A stretch of 64,000 bases of DNA from Sphingomonas sp. dw_22 (GCF_018449795.1 NZ_JAAVVE010000021.1:1-64000); one strand, 5' to 3'; positions 19,250 through 28,665 are shown, counted from the stretch's first letter. The notes: generated by a model from the sequence alone, not told the origin. A program made the numbers and translations.

Positions 19250-20349
19250 TTGCTGTTCCGGTACAGCGCGTTGAGCGCGGCGAGCGCCATCGCCGCCGTC
19301 TCGCCGGATCGCAGTGCCTGGTTGAGCCGCTCCGATGCCGCGTGCTGGAACGCCATATACCCGTCGTGCCGCGGGCGCAGCCATGCGCGATCGAGCGTCT
19401 TGCGGGTCGCGACGTAGAAATCCGAGACCAGCGCGTTGACGCCGCGGTCCTCCCACGCATCGGCATGGGCGGGCTGCCCGCCGGACAGGGCGTAGAGCAT
19501 GCGCTGCGTCGCGCCGCTCGCCACCCAGGCCGCGAATGCGGCCGCGCGCTCCGGCGACTCGCCAAACGCCGACACCGCGATGCCCGTGCCGCCAAGCGCC
19601 GATCCGCGCGGATCGCCGGCCGGCAGGTCCGCGAAGCCGATGCGCCGCGGCCGGAAGCCGCCGAGCGAATAGCTCACATAGCCATAGATCAGGGGAGACA
19701 CCGCGAGCTTCGAATCCGGCCGCGCCATGGCTTCCAGCACGGCGATGGGATCCTGCTCATAAGCCGACGGATCGACCTCCGCCGCAAGCGCCGCCAGGCG
19801 CTCATAGGCAGGGCGCGCCGCCTCCGGGAACAGTTCGTCGCCATCGACCGGCAAGGTCACGCCGGCCAGGCCGCTCAGCGTGAACAGCGACATCAGCGAG
19901 TGCGGCGGACGAAGCGGGATCGTCAGCCGCCCCTGCCTTGCCAGCGCGATCACCGAATCCCAGTCGCGGAGCGGCGCATCGATCCGTCCTGGAACCCATG
20001 CCTGCACCTGCGCCGCGGCATCGATCGGCAGCGCCCATTGATGCCCCGACCAGTTATAGCTCTCGAACGATCCGCCGACCGATCCGGCCGCGATACCCGA
20101 AAGCGCATGGACGTCGCAAAGCGTTTCGAGCGCGGCGAGGCATCCGGCATCGGCGACCTGCCCGACATGCGGGTGATCGATGACGATCAGATCGTAGCGG
20201 CGGGCGAGCTCCTCGACGGGATAGCTCTCGAAATCCTGGAGCGAACGGCGATCCCACTCGATCGTCTCGCCGCCCATTTCGGCCCAGACGCGCGACGCTG
20301 CGGCCAACGGATCATAGCCGCGTGGATGGTCCCACGTCATTCCCCGCAA
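19246..20349 (-). CDS. Family 1 solute-binding-like protein without signal peptide (first copy)
   Basis: A 367-residue protein with the fold signature of ABC-transporter solute-binding proteins (N-terminal GMTWDHPRGYDPL, WDRRSLQDF, YDLIVIDHPHVG, later SPLIYGYVSYSLGG and ALGGTGIAVSAFGESPERAAAFAAWVAS). Unlike true periplasmic binding proteins, it has no signal peptide: the mature-type first strand begins within four residues of the start. I take TTG 20349 because AGGAG lies seven bases upstream; ATG 20340 is the alternative. The codons just upstream are charged, not hydrophobic, so no missed leader is apparent. No matching CUT1 permeases are nearby. It is translationally coupled (ATGA) to a CoA transferase, so a cytoplasmic binding or enzymatic role is possible. 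Confidence 0.75.
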   Translation of the reverse strand: MRGMTWDHPRGYDPLAAASRVWAEMGGETIEWDRRSLQDFESYPVEELARRYDLIVIDHPHVGQVADAGCLAALETLCDVHALSGIAAGSVGGSFESYNWSGHQWALPIDAAAQVQAWVPGRIDAPLRDWDSVIALARQGRLTIPLRPPHSLMSLFTLSGLAGVTLPVDGDELFPEAARPAYERLAALAAEVDPSAYEQDPIAVLEAMARPDSKLAVSPLIYGYVSYSLGGFRPRRIGFADLPAGDPRGSALGGTGIAVSAFGESPERAAAFAAWVASGATQRMLYALSGGQPAHADAWEDRGVNALVSDFYVATRKTLDRAWLRPRHDGYMAFQHAASERLNQALRSGETAAMALAALNALYRNSK

Positions 20350-20455
20350 TGCCCCTCTCCTCTTCTCGAAACCGGTTGACTCGCCTCCTAACGCGCAGCA
20401 TAGCCGATGGAAAGAAATATCATATAAACATACTAATTGAGGGGATCGTCAGCAT
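20350..20455. promoter_or_regulatory. Divergent promoter region with AT-rich element
   Basis: This 106-bp gap must hold the promoters of two divergent operons (20349 to 14066 and 20456 to 30722). It contains an AT-rich stretch at 20411-20440 that includes ATATAAACATACTAATTGAG (20422-20441). This resembles the element at 52705-52720 (ATATGATACATACTGG). The coupling of both operons to one short region implies joint control. Confidence 0.5.
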
Positions 20456-21619
20456 ATGGCCGCCGCCCAGCAGGACCGCGACCTCGTCATGCCGCTCGAC
20501 GGCGTGACCGTGCTCGATTTCAGCCAGTTCCTTGCCGGCCCCTCCTGCGCGCTGCGGCTCGGCGATCTCGGCGCGCGGGTCATCAAGGTCGAGCGGCCCG
20601 AAGGCGGCGACGCCAGCCGCGGGCTCTATCTCGCCGATCTGCCCTTCGATCAGGACAGCGCGCTGTTTCACGCGATCAACCGCGGCAAGCTGTCCGTGGC
20701 TGCCGATCTCAAGGATCCGGGCGATCTCGCCAGGGTCAAGGCGCTGGTCGCGCGCGCCGATGTGATGATCCACAATTTCCGGCCCGGCATCATGGAACGG
20801 CTCGAGCTCGGCTGGGACGACGTGTCGGCGCTCAACCCGCGGCTGATCTATGGCGGAGTGAGCGGCTATGGCCCAACGGGGCCGTGGCGCGACCGGCCGG
20901 GGCAGGATCTGCTTGTCCAGTCGCTTTCGGGCATCGCATGGCTGTCCGGCGATGCCGGCGCGGCACCGGTGCCTGCCGGACTTTCGATCACGGACATGAT
21001 GGCGGGCGCCCAGCTCGCCCAGGGCATCCTCGCGCTGCTCGTCCGGCGGGGCATCACCGGCCGGGGCGGGCGCGTCGACGTCAGCCTGATCGAGACCGCG
21101 ATCGACCTGCAGTTTGAGCATCTTGCAATCTATCTCAATCGCCAGGGCGCCATGCCGGAGCGCAGCGGCGTCGCCAATGCGAACCTCTATCTCGCCGCGC
21201 CCTATGGCATCTACGCGACCGGCGACGGCCATCTCGCGATCGCGATGTGCCCGGTCGACAAGCTCGCGGCGGTGATCGATTGCCCCGCGATCGCCGGCTA
21301 TGCCCCAGATCGCTGGTTCCCGGAGCGCGACGCGATCAAGGCGGCGCTACGCGATCATCTCGCGACCCAGCCGACCCGCCACTGGCTGGACCGCCTCGAG
21401 CCCGCCGGCATCTGGGCGGCGCCGGTCAACGACTGGCCCAGCTTCATCGCCGATCCCGCCTTCGCCGCGCTCGACGCGACCCAGCGAGTGCGCTCGCCCG
21501 ACGGCGCAGAACTGACTCTCACCCGCTGCCCGATCCGCGTCGACGGGCAGATCCTCGTCAACGGTCGCGCGGCGCCCCGGCTCGGCTCCGACACCGCCCT
21601 GCTGGACAAGCCCGCATGA
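20456..21619 (+). CDS. CaiB/BaiF type III CoA transferase (second copy)
   Basis: A 387-residue type III CoA transferase, paralogous to 18131-19249: both carry [42 protein letters not shown] and [20 protein letters not shown]. The catalytic residue is predicted to be Asp180 in [13 protein letters not shown] 20456 is used; an internal ATG at 20489 ([11 protein letters not shown]) is also possible. It heads the plus-strand operon and overlaps the MaoC gene by four bases. A CoA transferase followed by a hot-dog hydratase suggests activation of an acid to a CoA ester and then (de)hydration. The substrate is not evident. Confidence 0.9.
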   Translation: MAAAQQDRDLVMPLDGVTVLDFSQFLAGPSCALRLGDLGARVIKVERPEGGDASRGLYLADLPFDQDSALFHAINRGKLSVAADLKDPGDLARVKALVARADVMIHNFRPGIMERLELGWDDVSALNPRLIYGGVSGYGPTGPWRDRPGQDLLVQSLSGIAWLSGDAGAAPVPAGLSITDMMAGAQLAQGILALLVRRGITGRGGRVDVSLIETAIDLQFEHLAIYLNRQGAMPERSGVANANLYLAAPYGIYATGDGHLAIAMCPVDKLAAVIDCPAIAGYAPDRWFPERDAIKAALRDHLATQPTRHWLDRLEPAGIWAAPVNDWPSFIADPAFAALDATQRVRSPDGAELTLTRCPIRVDGQILVNGRAAPRLGSDTALLDKPA

Positions 21620-22068
21620 TCATCGAGCAATATTTCGAGGACTATGAGATCGGCTCCGAGCGGACCAGCTTCGGCCGCACGATCACCGAGACCGATTTCG
21701 TCGTCCATGCCGGCCACACCGGCGATTTCTTCCCGCACCACATGGATGCCGCTTGGTGCGCGACGCAGGATATCGGCCAGCGCATCGCGCACGGCACGCT
21801 GATCTTCTCGGTCGGGATCGGGCTCACCGCCACGACGATCAACCCGCACGCCATGTCCTATGGCTATGACCGGCTGCGCTTCATCCGCCCGGTCCATATC
21901 GGCGACACGATCACCACGATCACGCGCATCGCCGACAAGCGCGACCATCCCAAGCGCACGGCGCACGGCGTGGTGACCGAGGCCGTCGACATCCGCAACC
22001 AGCGCGGCGAGACGGTGCTGGCCTGCGAGCATCTCTATCTCGTGCTGCGCCGCGAGCCGCTCGCCTGA
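21616..22068 (+). CDS. MaoC-family (R)-hydratase/dehydratase
   Basis: A 150-residue single hot-dog-fold protein of the MaoC type. The opening [39 protein letters not shown] and the following [15 protein letters not shown] contain the Asp/His hydratase residues and the substrate-loop HG of the family. These enzymes add or remove water from enoyl-CoA or hydroxyacyl-CoA substrates. The ATG overlaps the CoA transferase stop (ATGA), indicating a shared pathway. With two CoA transferases nearby, the natural substrate is presumably a CoA ester formed by them. Confidence 0.88.
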   Translation: MIIEQYFEDYEIGSERTSFGRTITETDFVVHAGHTGDFFPHHMDAAWCATQDIGQRIAHGTLIFSVGIGLTATTINPHAMSYGYDRLRFIRPVHIGDTITTITRIADKRDHPKRTAHGVVTEAVDIRNQRGETVLACEHLYLVLRREPLA

Positions 22069-22070
22069 CC

Positions 22071-23066
22071 ATGCGGCTGCGCGCGATACCCTTGATTCTA
22101 TGGACACTGGTCGTCTTCGTCGCGGTCGCGTCGCTGGTCATGCTGCGCCATTCGGCGAGCGCGGGGCCGGCTGCACCGGCAGTCGCGGGCGGCGGCCCGC
22201 GTTACGGCCTGTCGAGCGTCGGCCTCAGCTATCCCTTCGCCGCCGCCATCGCCAAGGGCTTCAGCGACGCGGCCGCCCAGGCCGGCGCCACGGCCGTCAT
22301 CCTCGACGCGAAGGGCGACATCCAGAAACAGGCCAATGATATCGACGATCTGGTCGCGCAGAAAGTGAAGGGCATCGCGATCATGCCGCTCGACTCCGTC
22401 GTCGCCCAGGGCTGGGTCGATCGCGTCGGGCGTGCCGGCGTGCCGGTCGCGGCGGTCGCGGCGCTGATCGGCGATCCCAGGAAGCGCCGGATCGACGATG
22501 TCTATCCGGGCCTTGTCGCGCTGGCGTCGCAGGACGAAGTCGCCGCCGGTCAGGCAGCGGGCACGCTCGCCGCGCGCCTGTTGCCACGCGGGCGCACGGC
22601 GCGGATCGCGATCATCGAAGGCGCCGCCGGCTTCCCCGAAGTCGAGCAGCGCGCGCGCGGCTTCCGCCAGGGCCTGGCCAAGGCGGGCATCGCCCATGCA
22701 ATCGTCGCCTCGCAACCCGGAGACTGGACAGCCGAGGGGGGCGAGGCGGCGTGCCAGAACATCCTGGCGGCACAGCCCGATATCGACATGTTCTTCAACG
22801 AGGCCGACGACATGGTGATCGGCTGCGCCCGCGCCGTCCGCGCGGCAGGCTCGCACGCGCGGCTGATCGGGGTCGGCGGATCGAAGCTCGCAGTCGCGTC
22901 GATCAAGGCCGGCGCGGTCGACGGCACCGTCTGCTTCAAGCCCGAGGCCCTGGGCGCGCTCGCCTTCCAGGCGCTGCATGAGAAGACCGGCGGTCCGCGC
23001 CTCCGCACCTATCCGATCCCCGCGGTCACCCGCGCCACGGTCGGCGAATGCGTCGGCCAATGGTGA
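22071..23066 (+). CDS. RbsB-like sugar ABC transporter substrate-binding protein
   Basis: A 331-residue periplasmic binding protein of the ribose/galactose (CUT2) class. It has a long N-terminal hydrophobic segment (LILWTLVVFVAVASLVML) without an obvious signal-peptidase site, so it could remain membrane-anchored. Family motifs include GLSYPFAAAIAKGFSDAA, DAKGDIQKQANDIDDLVAQKV, IMPLDS and FNEADDMVIGCARAV. The gene begins two bases after the MaoC stop and overlaps the ATPase gene, forming a complete RbsB-RbsA-RbsC set. The ligand is unknown; a sugar or sugar acid released by the nearby hydrolases is likely. Confidence 0.86.
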   Translation: MRLRAIPLILWTLVVFVAVASLVMLRHSASAGPAAPAVAGGGPRYGLSSVGLSYPFAAAIAKGFSDAAAQAGATAVILDAKGDIQKQANDIDDLVAQKVKGIAIMPLDSVVAQGWVDRVGRAGVPVAAVAALIGDPRKRRIDDVYPGLVALASQDEVAAGQAAGTLAARLLPRGRTARIAIIEGAAGFPEVEQRARGFRQGLAKAGIAHAIVASQPGDWTAEGGEAACQNILAAQPDIDMFFNEADDMVIGCARAVRAAGSHARLIGVGGSKLAVASIKAGAVDGTVCFKPEALGALAFQALHEKTGGPRLRTYPIPAVTRATVGECVGQW

Positions 23067-24541
23067 CGCTCCGCCTCGAAGGGATCGCCAAGACCTTCCC
23101 CAACGGCACGGTCGCGCTGCGCGGCGTCGACCTGACGCTCGAGCCCGGCAAGGTCCACGGCCTGCTCGGCGCCAACGGGGCCGGCAAATCGACCCTGATA
23201 AAGATCCTGGCGGGCGCGCATGCCCCGACCGCGGGCACCGTCTTCCGCAACGGCGCGCCCGTGCGCTGGTCGAACCCGCGCGACGCCAAGGCGGCCGGGG
23301 TCGCGACCATCTATCAGCATGTCCCGCTTGTTCCCACGCTGAGCGCGCTGGAGAATATCCTGCTCGACGAATCCGGCTGGCGGCGCGGCCGCAGTGCCGA
23401 TCGCGACCGGATCGCAGCGCTGGTGGCGTCGCTGGGCGATCCGTTTCCGCTCGATACCCTGGTCGCCGACCTGCCGATCGGCGCGCGTCAGATGGTCTGC
23501 ATCGCCCAGGCGCTCGCCTCGGGCGCCGAAGTGGTCGTCATGGACGAGCCGACCGCATCGCTTGCCGGACATGAGCGGACCCGCGTCTACGAGACGATCC
23601 GCCGGCTCGCCGCCGAGGGCAAGGCGGTGCTGTTCGTGTCGCACTTCATCAACGAGATCATCGCGCTCACCGATAGGGTGACGGTGTTGCGCGACGGGCG
23701 CACCGTGCTCAACGCCGTTACCGCGGAGCTGGAAGAGCATCAGGTCGCCGCCGCCATTGCCGGCCGCTCGGTGACCGCGCTGGAGCGATCCGCCGCGCCG
23801 CGCACCCTCGGCCGGCCCATACTCGACGTCCGCGACCTCGCCTCTCCCGGCAAGCTCGCGCCCACCAGCTTCACGCTTCGGGCCGGCGAGATACTGGGCC
23901 TGGTCGGCACGCTCGGCTCGGGCCGCAGCGAATTGCTGCACGCGATCTTCGGCGCGGACAGGCAGACGACGGGCACGGTGCTGCTCGACGGCGCACTGGT
24001 CGGGCGCTGGACGGACGAAGCGGTCGCCGCCGGCATCGCGCTCGTGCCCGAGGACCGCGCGGCGCAAGGCTATATCCCCGCGCTGACCCTCGCCGAGAAC
24101 ATCGCCCTGCCCCGCGCGGCCGGCATCCTGCTGGACGATGCCGCCGACACCGCCGCCGCGCAGGCAGCGATCGAACGGCTGGCGATCAAGGCGCCGGGTC
24201 CGGATGCGTTGCCCGGCGAGCTTTCGGGCGGCAATGCGCAAAAGGTGGTGATCGCCAAATGGCTGTCGCCCGACACGCGCGTGCTGCTGCTCGACGAGCC
24301 CACCGCCGGCATCGACATCGGTGCCCGCACCGACATCCTCCGCCTCATCCGCACCCTCGCCGACGAGGGATTGCCGGTGATCCTGGTCTCCTCGGAATTC
24401 GAGGAGCTGCTCGCGGTCTGCGATCGCCTGCTGGTGCTGCGCGACGGCGCGGTCGTCGGCGAGGCCGATCCGGCGACCCGGACCGAATCAGACCTTATCC
24501 TCATGGCCGGGGGCAGCGCCCCCTTGGGAGCCGCTGCATGA
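23060..24541 (+). CDS. RbsA-like sugar ABC transporter ATPase (two fused domains)
   Basis: A 493-residue ATPase with two nucleotide-binding domains in one chain, as in RbsA, MglA and XylG. Domain 1 has Walker A GANGAGKST, a degenerate signature LPIGARQMV and Walker B VVVMDEPTASL. Domain 2 has the degenerate Walker A GTLGSGRSE, a canonical LSGGNAQKV and Walker B VLLLDEPTAGID. This asymmetry is normal for the family. I chose ATG 23060 (MVTLRLEGIAKTF), which overlaps the RbsB stop; ATG 23048 would add four residues. Confidence 0.93.
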   Translation: MVTLRLEGIAKTFPNGTVALRGVDLTLEPGKVHGLLGANGAGKSTLIKILAGAHAPTAGTVFRNGAPVRWSNPRDAKAAGVATIYQHVPLVPTLSALENILLDESGWRRGRSADRDRIAALVASLGDPFPLDTLVADLPIGARQMVCIAQALASGAEVVVMDEPTASLAGHERTRVYETIRRLAAEGKAVLFVSHFINEIIALTDRVTVLRDGRTVLNAVTAELEEHQVAAAIAGRSVTALERSAAPRTLGRPILDVRDLASPGKLAPTSFTLRAGEILGLVGTLGSGRSELLHAIFGADRQTTGTVLLDGALVGRWTDEAVAAGIALVPEDRAAQGYIPALTLAENIALPRAAGILLDDAADTAAAQAAIERLAIKAPGPDALPGELSGGNAQKVVIAKWLSPDTRVLLLDEPTAGIDIGARTDILRLIRTLADEGLPVILVSSEFEELLAVCDRLLVLRDGAVVGEADPATRTESDLILMAGGSAPLGAAA

Positions 24542-25692
24542 TCGACTGGCGTCGTACCTTCGGGCTGCGGGAAGCGGGCGTCTATTACGCCCTGCTGCTG
24601 CTGCTCGCCGTCCTTGCCGCGCTGGCGGCCGCGCATGGCCTTCCGGCGTATCTCTCGGGACAGAATCTCGGCAACATCGCCTATCAGGCCTCGCTCGTCG
24701 GGATCATGGGCGTGGCGATGACGGTGATGCTGATTACCGGCGCGTTCGACCTGTCGGTGGCATCGGTGGCGGCGCTGGCGGCGGCGGTGCTGGTCGGGCT
24801 CGCCGGCCAGATCGGCTTCGTGCCGGCGGCATTTGCGGCGCTGTGCACCGCGGCGGCGATCGGACTGCTCAACGGCGCGATCGTCCAGTTCGTCGGCATC
24901 AACGCCTTCATCGTCACCCTGGGCACGCTTACCGCCGTGCGCGGCCTGGTGCTGATCCTCACCGACGGACGCTCGCTGATGGTCGAGCAGCCCCAGGTGC
25001 TTGCCGAGATGCTGGCGTTCGAGAGCACGCGCATCCCGCTGTTCTGGCCGCTCCTGGCGCTGGCCGTAGCGCTGGTGGTGCTGGGGCTGGTGCGCAAGCT
25101 GCCTCTCACGATCGCCGGTGGCGCCGTCATCGCCGGACTCGGCCTGATCGCCGGCACCGGCTTCACTGTCGCCGCGCCGGTGGTCTATCTTGCCCTCTTC
25201 ACTGCGCTGATCTGGTTCGTGCTGCGCTTCACCGTGATCGGCCGGCGCCTCTACGCGGTCGGCGGCAATGCCGAGGCGGCACGGCTTTCCGGCATCAACG
25301 TCCATGCCTATCGCCTGGGCGCCTTTGTCCTCTCCAGCGTCGCGGCGGGCTTTGCCGGGATCCTGTTCGGCTGCCGGCTCGGTGCGATCAACCCGACCGC
25401 GCTCCAGGGCGCCGAGCTGACGGTGATCGCCGCCGCAATCCTGGGCGGCACGTCGCTGTTCGGCGGCGCCGGCAGCGTCGTGAAGACCGTGGTCGGCGCG
25501 CTGCTGCTCTTCACGCTCACCAACGGCTTCAACATCCTCAATCTCGGCGCCAATTATCAGGGGCTGATCGAAGGCGTGGTCGTGGTCGTCGCCGCCGCGA
25601 TCTACACGATCGGCGCGGACCGCCGCCGCGCCCGGCCGTCGACTGCCGACACCGCGCCTGATGCCCCGCCCGTCGCGGAGGCATCGGCATGA
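24538..25692 (+). CDS. RbsC-like sugar ABC transporter permease
   Basis: A 384-residue inner-membrane permease of the CUT2 sugar transporter family with about nine or ten hydrophobic helices. Family motifs are GIMGVAMTVMLITGAFDLSV, GINAFIVTLGTL, YAVGGNAEAARLSGI and AAAILGGTSLFGGAGSV. The C-terminal 25 residues form a polar Pro/Ala-rich tail. ATGA overlaps join it to both neighbours. With the two preceding genes it completes one importer. Confidence 0.93.
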   Translation: MIDWRRTFGLREAGVYYALLLLLAVLAALAAAHGLPAYLSGQNLGNIAYQASLVGIMGVAMTVMLITGAFDLSVASVAALAAAVLVGLAGQIGFVPAAFAALCTAAAIGLLNGAIVQFVGINAFIVTLGTLTAVRGLVLILTDGRSLMVEQPQVLAEMLAFESTRIPLFWPLLALAVALVVLGLVRKLPLTIAGGAVIAGLGLIAGTGFTVAAPVVYLALFTALIWFVLRFTVIGRRLYAVGGNAEAARLSGINVHAYRLGAFVLSSVAAGFAGILFGCRLGAINPTALQGAELTVIAAAILGGTSLFGGAGSVVKTVVGALLLFTLTNGFNILNLGANYQGLIEGVVVVVAAAIYTIGADRRRARPSTADTAPDAPPVAEASA

Positions 25693-26879
25693 CCCGGACG
25701 CTGCGCATCGCCGTCCGCAAGTTCGGCCCGTTCGAAACCGCCATCGCGAAGCAGTTCGCCGATTTCGTCGCGGCGACGGGCACCGATGCCGTGATCGAGG
25801 CGGTGGCGATGGATCTCAACCCGCTCCACCAGGCGGCGATCGGCGATCGCGGCCTCGCCACCGGGGACTGGGACGTCGCCTTCATGGCGACCGACTGGCT
25901 CGCCGAGGCCCACGCGGACGGTCTGCTGGAGGATCTCTCCCCGCACCTGGCCCGCGCGCCGATCGCCGATTTCCCCGATGCCTGGAGCCCCTCGCTGACG
26001 ACGATGCAGCGCTTCGCCGGGGGCTTCTGGGGCATGCCCTATCATGACGGGCCGGAATGCCTGGTCTATCGCCGCGACCTGCTCGACGCGGCCGGCATCG
26101 CAGTCCCCACGACCTGGGACGAATTCCATGCCGCCGCCCGCGCACTCCATCGGCCGGAGCAGGAGCAATACGGCACCGTGCTCGCGCTGTTCCCGGACGG
26201 GCACAACAGCTTCTACGATTTCTGCATCCATATCTGGTCGCGCGGCGGCGAGCCGTTCGACGCCGCGGGTCGCCCCGCCTTCACCTCGCCCCAGGCGCAT
26301 GCGGCTCTCGATTTCCTGCGTACCCTCGCCGCCGATACCGGTGCGATCGCGCCCGGCGCGCGCGCGCTGGACAGCGTCAAGTCCGGCCTGTTGTTCGCCG
26401 AGGGCAAGGTCGCGCTGATGGCGAACTGGTTCGGCTTCGCCGCCTATGCCGACACTGCCGCCGACAGCCAGGTGAAAGGGCTGGTCGACGTCGCCCCGCT
26501 TCCCGCCGGGCCGGGCGGACGGAGCGTTTCGCTCAACGTCTTCTGGGTGCTCACGATCGGCGCCGGTTCGCGCAACAAACAGCTCGCCTGGGATTTCCTG
26601 CGCCACTGCGCCACCGCGCCGATGGACAAGCTCACCACCACCGAAGGCGCGATCGGCGTGCGCAAGTCGACCTGGGCGGATGCCGAGGTCAATGCGCTCG
26701 TCCCCTATTATCACCGGCTGGACTGGCTCCACGAACATGCCCGCGAGATGCCGCTGACGCCCAAGCTCGCCGACATCTCGCATATCGTCGATGCGATGCT
26801 CACCGCGGCGGTCACCACCGATACGCCGACCGCCGAGCTTCTCGCCGCCGCGCAGGCCGAGGCGGAGGCGGCGCTTTGA
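25689..26879 (+). CDS. Family 1 solute-binding-like protein without signal peptide (second copy)
   Basis: A 396-residue protein with clear solute-binding-protein features (GFWGMPYHDGPECLVYRRDLLDAAGIAVPTTWDEF; FAEGKVALMANWFGFA; AWDFLRHCATAPMDKLTT). It starts MTRTLRIAVRKFGPF, which is already the first strand of the mature fold, so it has no export signal. Upstream in-frame codons are Arg/Gly-rich, not hydrophobic. It is distinct in sequence from the first copy at 19246-20349 but shares the anomaly and the association with CoA transferase and MaoC genes. It overlaps RbsC and lacks its own permeases. It may be cytoplasmic; function unknown. Confidence 0.75.
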   Translation: MTRTLRIAVRKFGPFETAIAKQFADFVAATGTDAVIEAVAMDLNPLHQAAIGDRGLATGDWDVAFMATDWLAEAHADGLLEDLSPHLARAPIADFPDAWSPSLTTMQRFAGGFWGMPYHDGPECLVYRRDLLDAAGIAVPTTWDEFHAAARALHRPEQEQYGTVLALFPDGHNSFYDFCIHIWSRGGEPFDAAGRPAFTSPQAHAALDFLRTLAADTGAIAPGARALDSVKSGLLFAEGKVALMANWFGFAAYADTAADSQVKGLVDVAPLPAGPGGRSVSLNVFWVLTIGAGSRNKQLAWDFLRHCATAPMDKLTTTEGAIGVRKSTWADAEVNALVPYYHRLDWLHEHAREMPLTPKLADISHIVDAMLTAAVTTDTPTAELLAAAQAEAEAAL

Positions 26880-26902
26880 GCGCGCTCCATCAAAGCTGGC
26901 CG

Positions 26903-27925
26903 ATGCCGTCCGCCCCGCGCCCGATCGTCGTCATCGGCACCGGCGGCATCGTCAAGGACGCCCATCTTCCCGCCTATCGCAAGGCCGGCTTCACCGTCGC
27001 GGGCGTCTACGACACCGATCGCGCGCGCGCCGCCGATCTTGCCCGGGAATGGAGCATCCCGACGGTCTTCGGCACGCTGGAAGAGGCGGCGGCCGCTGAT
27101 GCGGTGTTCGACGTCGCCGCGCCGCCGGTCGCCCATGCCGCGATCCTCTCGGCGCTGCCCGAGGGCGCGACCGTGCTGCTCCAGAAGCCGATGGGCCTCG
27201 ATCTCGTCGCCGCCACCGCGATCCGCCAGGTCTGCCGGGACCGCAGCCTCATCGCGTCGGTCAACTTCCAGCTCCGCTATTCGGCGATGATGCTCGCCGT
27301 GGCGGATGCGATCGCGCAAGGCCGGCTCGGCGAGCTGGTCGAGATCGAGGTTCACCTCAATCTCGTCACGCCATGGCACCTGTTTCCGCACCTCATCCCC
27401 AATCCCCGGGTCGAAATCGTCTCGCATTCGATCCATTATCTCGACACGATCCGGGCGCTGGCCGGCGATCCCAAAGGCGTGTTCGCGCGAAGCTATGGCC
27501 ATCCGTCGAGCCGGCTCGCGGACACACGCACCACCGCCATCCTCGATTATGGCGAGACGCTGCGCGCGACGCTCTCGATCAACCACCACCATGATTTCGG
27601 CCGCCGGTTCCAGGACGCCTCGTTCCGCGTCGAGGGTAGCGAGGGCGCGGCGATGGTGAAGCTCGGGCTGCTGCTCGACTATCCCACCGGTGAGCCCGAC
27701 GAACTCTGGCTGGCGGCCAAGGGCGGCCCCTGGGAGCAGATTCCGCTTCAGGGCGCGTGGTTTCCCGATGCCTTTGTCGGCCCGATGGCCAATCTCCAGC
27801 GCTTCGCCGCCGGCGAGGATGCGACGCTCGCGACCCATGTCGAGGACGCATGGCGAACAATGGCGCTGGTCGAAGCCTGCTATCGCGCCGCCACGGCGCC
27901 GGCCACTCCAATCCCTACAGAATGA
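26903..27925 (+). CDS. Gfo/Idh/MocA-family sugar dehydrogenase
   Basis: A 340-residue NAD(P)-dependent oxidoreductase. The N-terminal Rossmann fold has GTGGIVKDAHLPAYRKAG. The conserved (E)KP motif appears as LLQKPMG (Lys95) and the catalytic His/Asp region is likely EIVSHSIHYLDTIRAL. ATG 26903 is used; TTG 26876, overlapping the preceding stop, is also possible. The family includes D-apiose dehydrogenase (ApsD), which oxidises apiose to its lactone, and many other sugar dehydrogenases. With GH140 and the RuBisCO-like protein/kinase pair in the same island, apiose is a candidate substrate, but the sequence alone does not prove it. Confidence 0.82.
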   Translation: MPSAPRPIVVIGTGGIVKDAHLPAYRKAGFTVAGVYDTDRARAADLAREWSIPTVFGTLEEAAAADAVFDVAAPPVAHAAILSALPEGATVLLQKPMGLDLVAATAIRQVCRDRSLIASVNFQLRYSAMMLAVADAIAQGRLGELVEIEVHLNLVTPWHLFPHLIPNPRVEIVSHSIHYLDTIRALAGDPKGVFARSYGHPSSRLADTRTTAILDYGETLRATLSINHHHDFGRRFQDASFRVEGSEGAAMVKLGLLLDYPTGEPDELWLAAKGGPWEQIPLQGAWFPDAFVGPMANLQRFAAGEDATLATHVEDAWRTMALVEACYRAATAPATPIPTE

Positions 27926-28665
27926 AGGACTCCGAAGTGATCGATCTTTCCGGCAAGACCGCCCTCGTCACCGCCGCCGCGCAGGGTATCGGCCGCGCTT
28001 CGGTGATCGCGCTCGCCGAAGCCGGTGCGCGCGTGATCGCGACCGACGTCAACGAAGCCGCGCTCGAAGGCCTGGCCGGCGAGCGCATCGCGACGATGCG
28101 GCTCGACGTGCTCGACGCGGACGCCATCGCCCGCCTGATCGGCGAAGTCGGCGAGGTGGACATCCTCTTCAACTGCGCCGGCGTCGTCCATGCCGGCTCG
28201 CTGCTCGAATCCACCGATGCCGATCTCGATTTCGCCTATGAACTGAACGTCAAGGCGATGACGCGGATGTGCCGCGCGGTGCTGCCGGGCATGATCGCCA
28301 AGGGCGACGGCGCGATCGTCAACATGGCCTCGGTCGCGTCCAGCGTGAAGGGGGTGCCCAATCGCTTCGCCTATGGAGTCACCAAGGCGGCGGTGATCGG
28401 CCTCACCAAGGCGGTTGCCGCCGATTATGTCGGCCAGGGCGTGCGCTGCAATGCGATCTGCCCGGGCACCGTCGAGACGCCGTCGCTGCGCGACCGGCTT
28501 TCGGCGCAGGGCGATTATGAGACGACCCGCGCGGCGTTCGTCGCGCGCCAGCCGATCGGCCGGATCGGCAAGCCGGAGGAGATCGCCGACCTGGTCGTCT
28601 ATCTCGCCGGCGCGACCTACACGACCGGCCAGATCCACAACATCGACGGTGGCTGGTCGATATGA
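27922..28665 (+). CDS. Short-chain dehydrogenase/reductase (sugar-acid dehydrogenase type)
   Basis: A 247-residue classical SDR. It has the cofactor motif TAAAQGIGRAS, an Asp after beta-2 (IATDVNE, favouring NAD), NCAGVV, catalytic Ser in NMASVASS, YGVTK (Tyr/Lys) and CPGTVETPSLRDR. ATG 27922 overlaps the preceding stop (ATGA). GTG 27937 is a serious alternative because AAGGA sits eight bases upstream and the protein would then begin MIDLSGKTALVT as relatives do. The sequence resembles enzymes that oxidise 2-keto-3-deoxy-fuconate or -rhamnonate in oxidative deoxyhexose pathways, which would pair with the FAH-type enzyme at 32161-33141. Confidence 0.85.
   Translation: MKDSEVIDLSGKTALVTAAAQGIGRASVIALAEAGARVIATDVNEAALEGLAGERIATMRLDVLDADAIARLIGEVGEVDILFNCAGVVHAGSLLESTDADLDFAYELNVKAMTRMCRAVLPGMIAKGDGAIVNMASVASSVKGVPNRFAYGVTKAAVIGLTKAVAADYVGQGVRCNAICPGTVETPSLRDRLSAQGDYETTRAAFVARQPIGRIGKPEEIADLVVYLAGATYTTGQIHNIDGGWSI

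Noticed and set aside
19246..20349. A misplaced start hiding a signal peptide on the first solute-binding-like protein
   Set aside because: Codons just upstream of the TTG encode charged residues (around EKRRGA) and the ribosome-binding site AGGAG lies there, so no leader peptide can be read.
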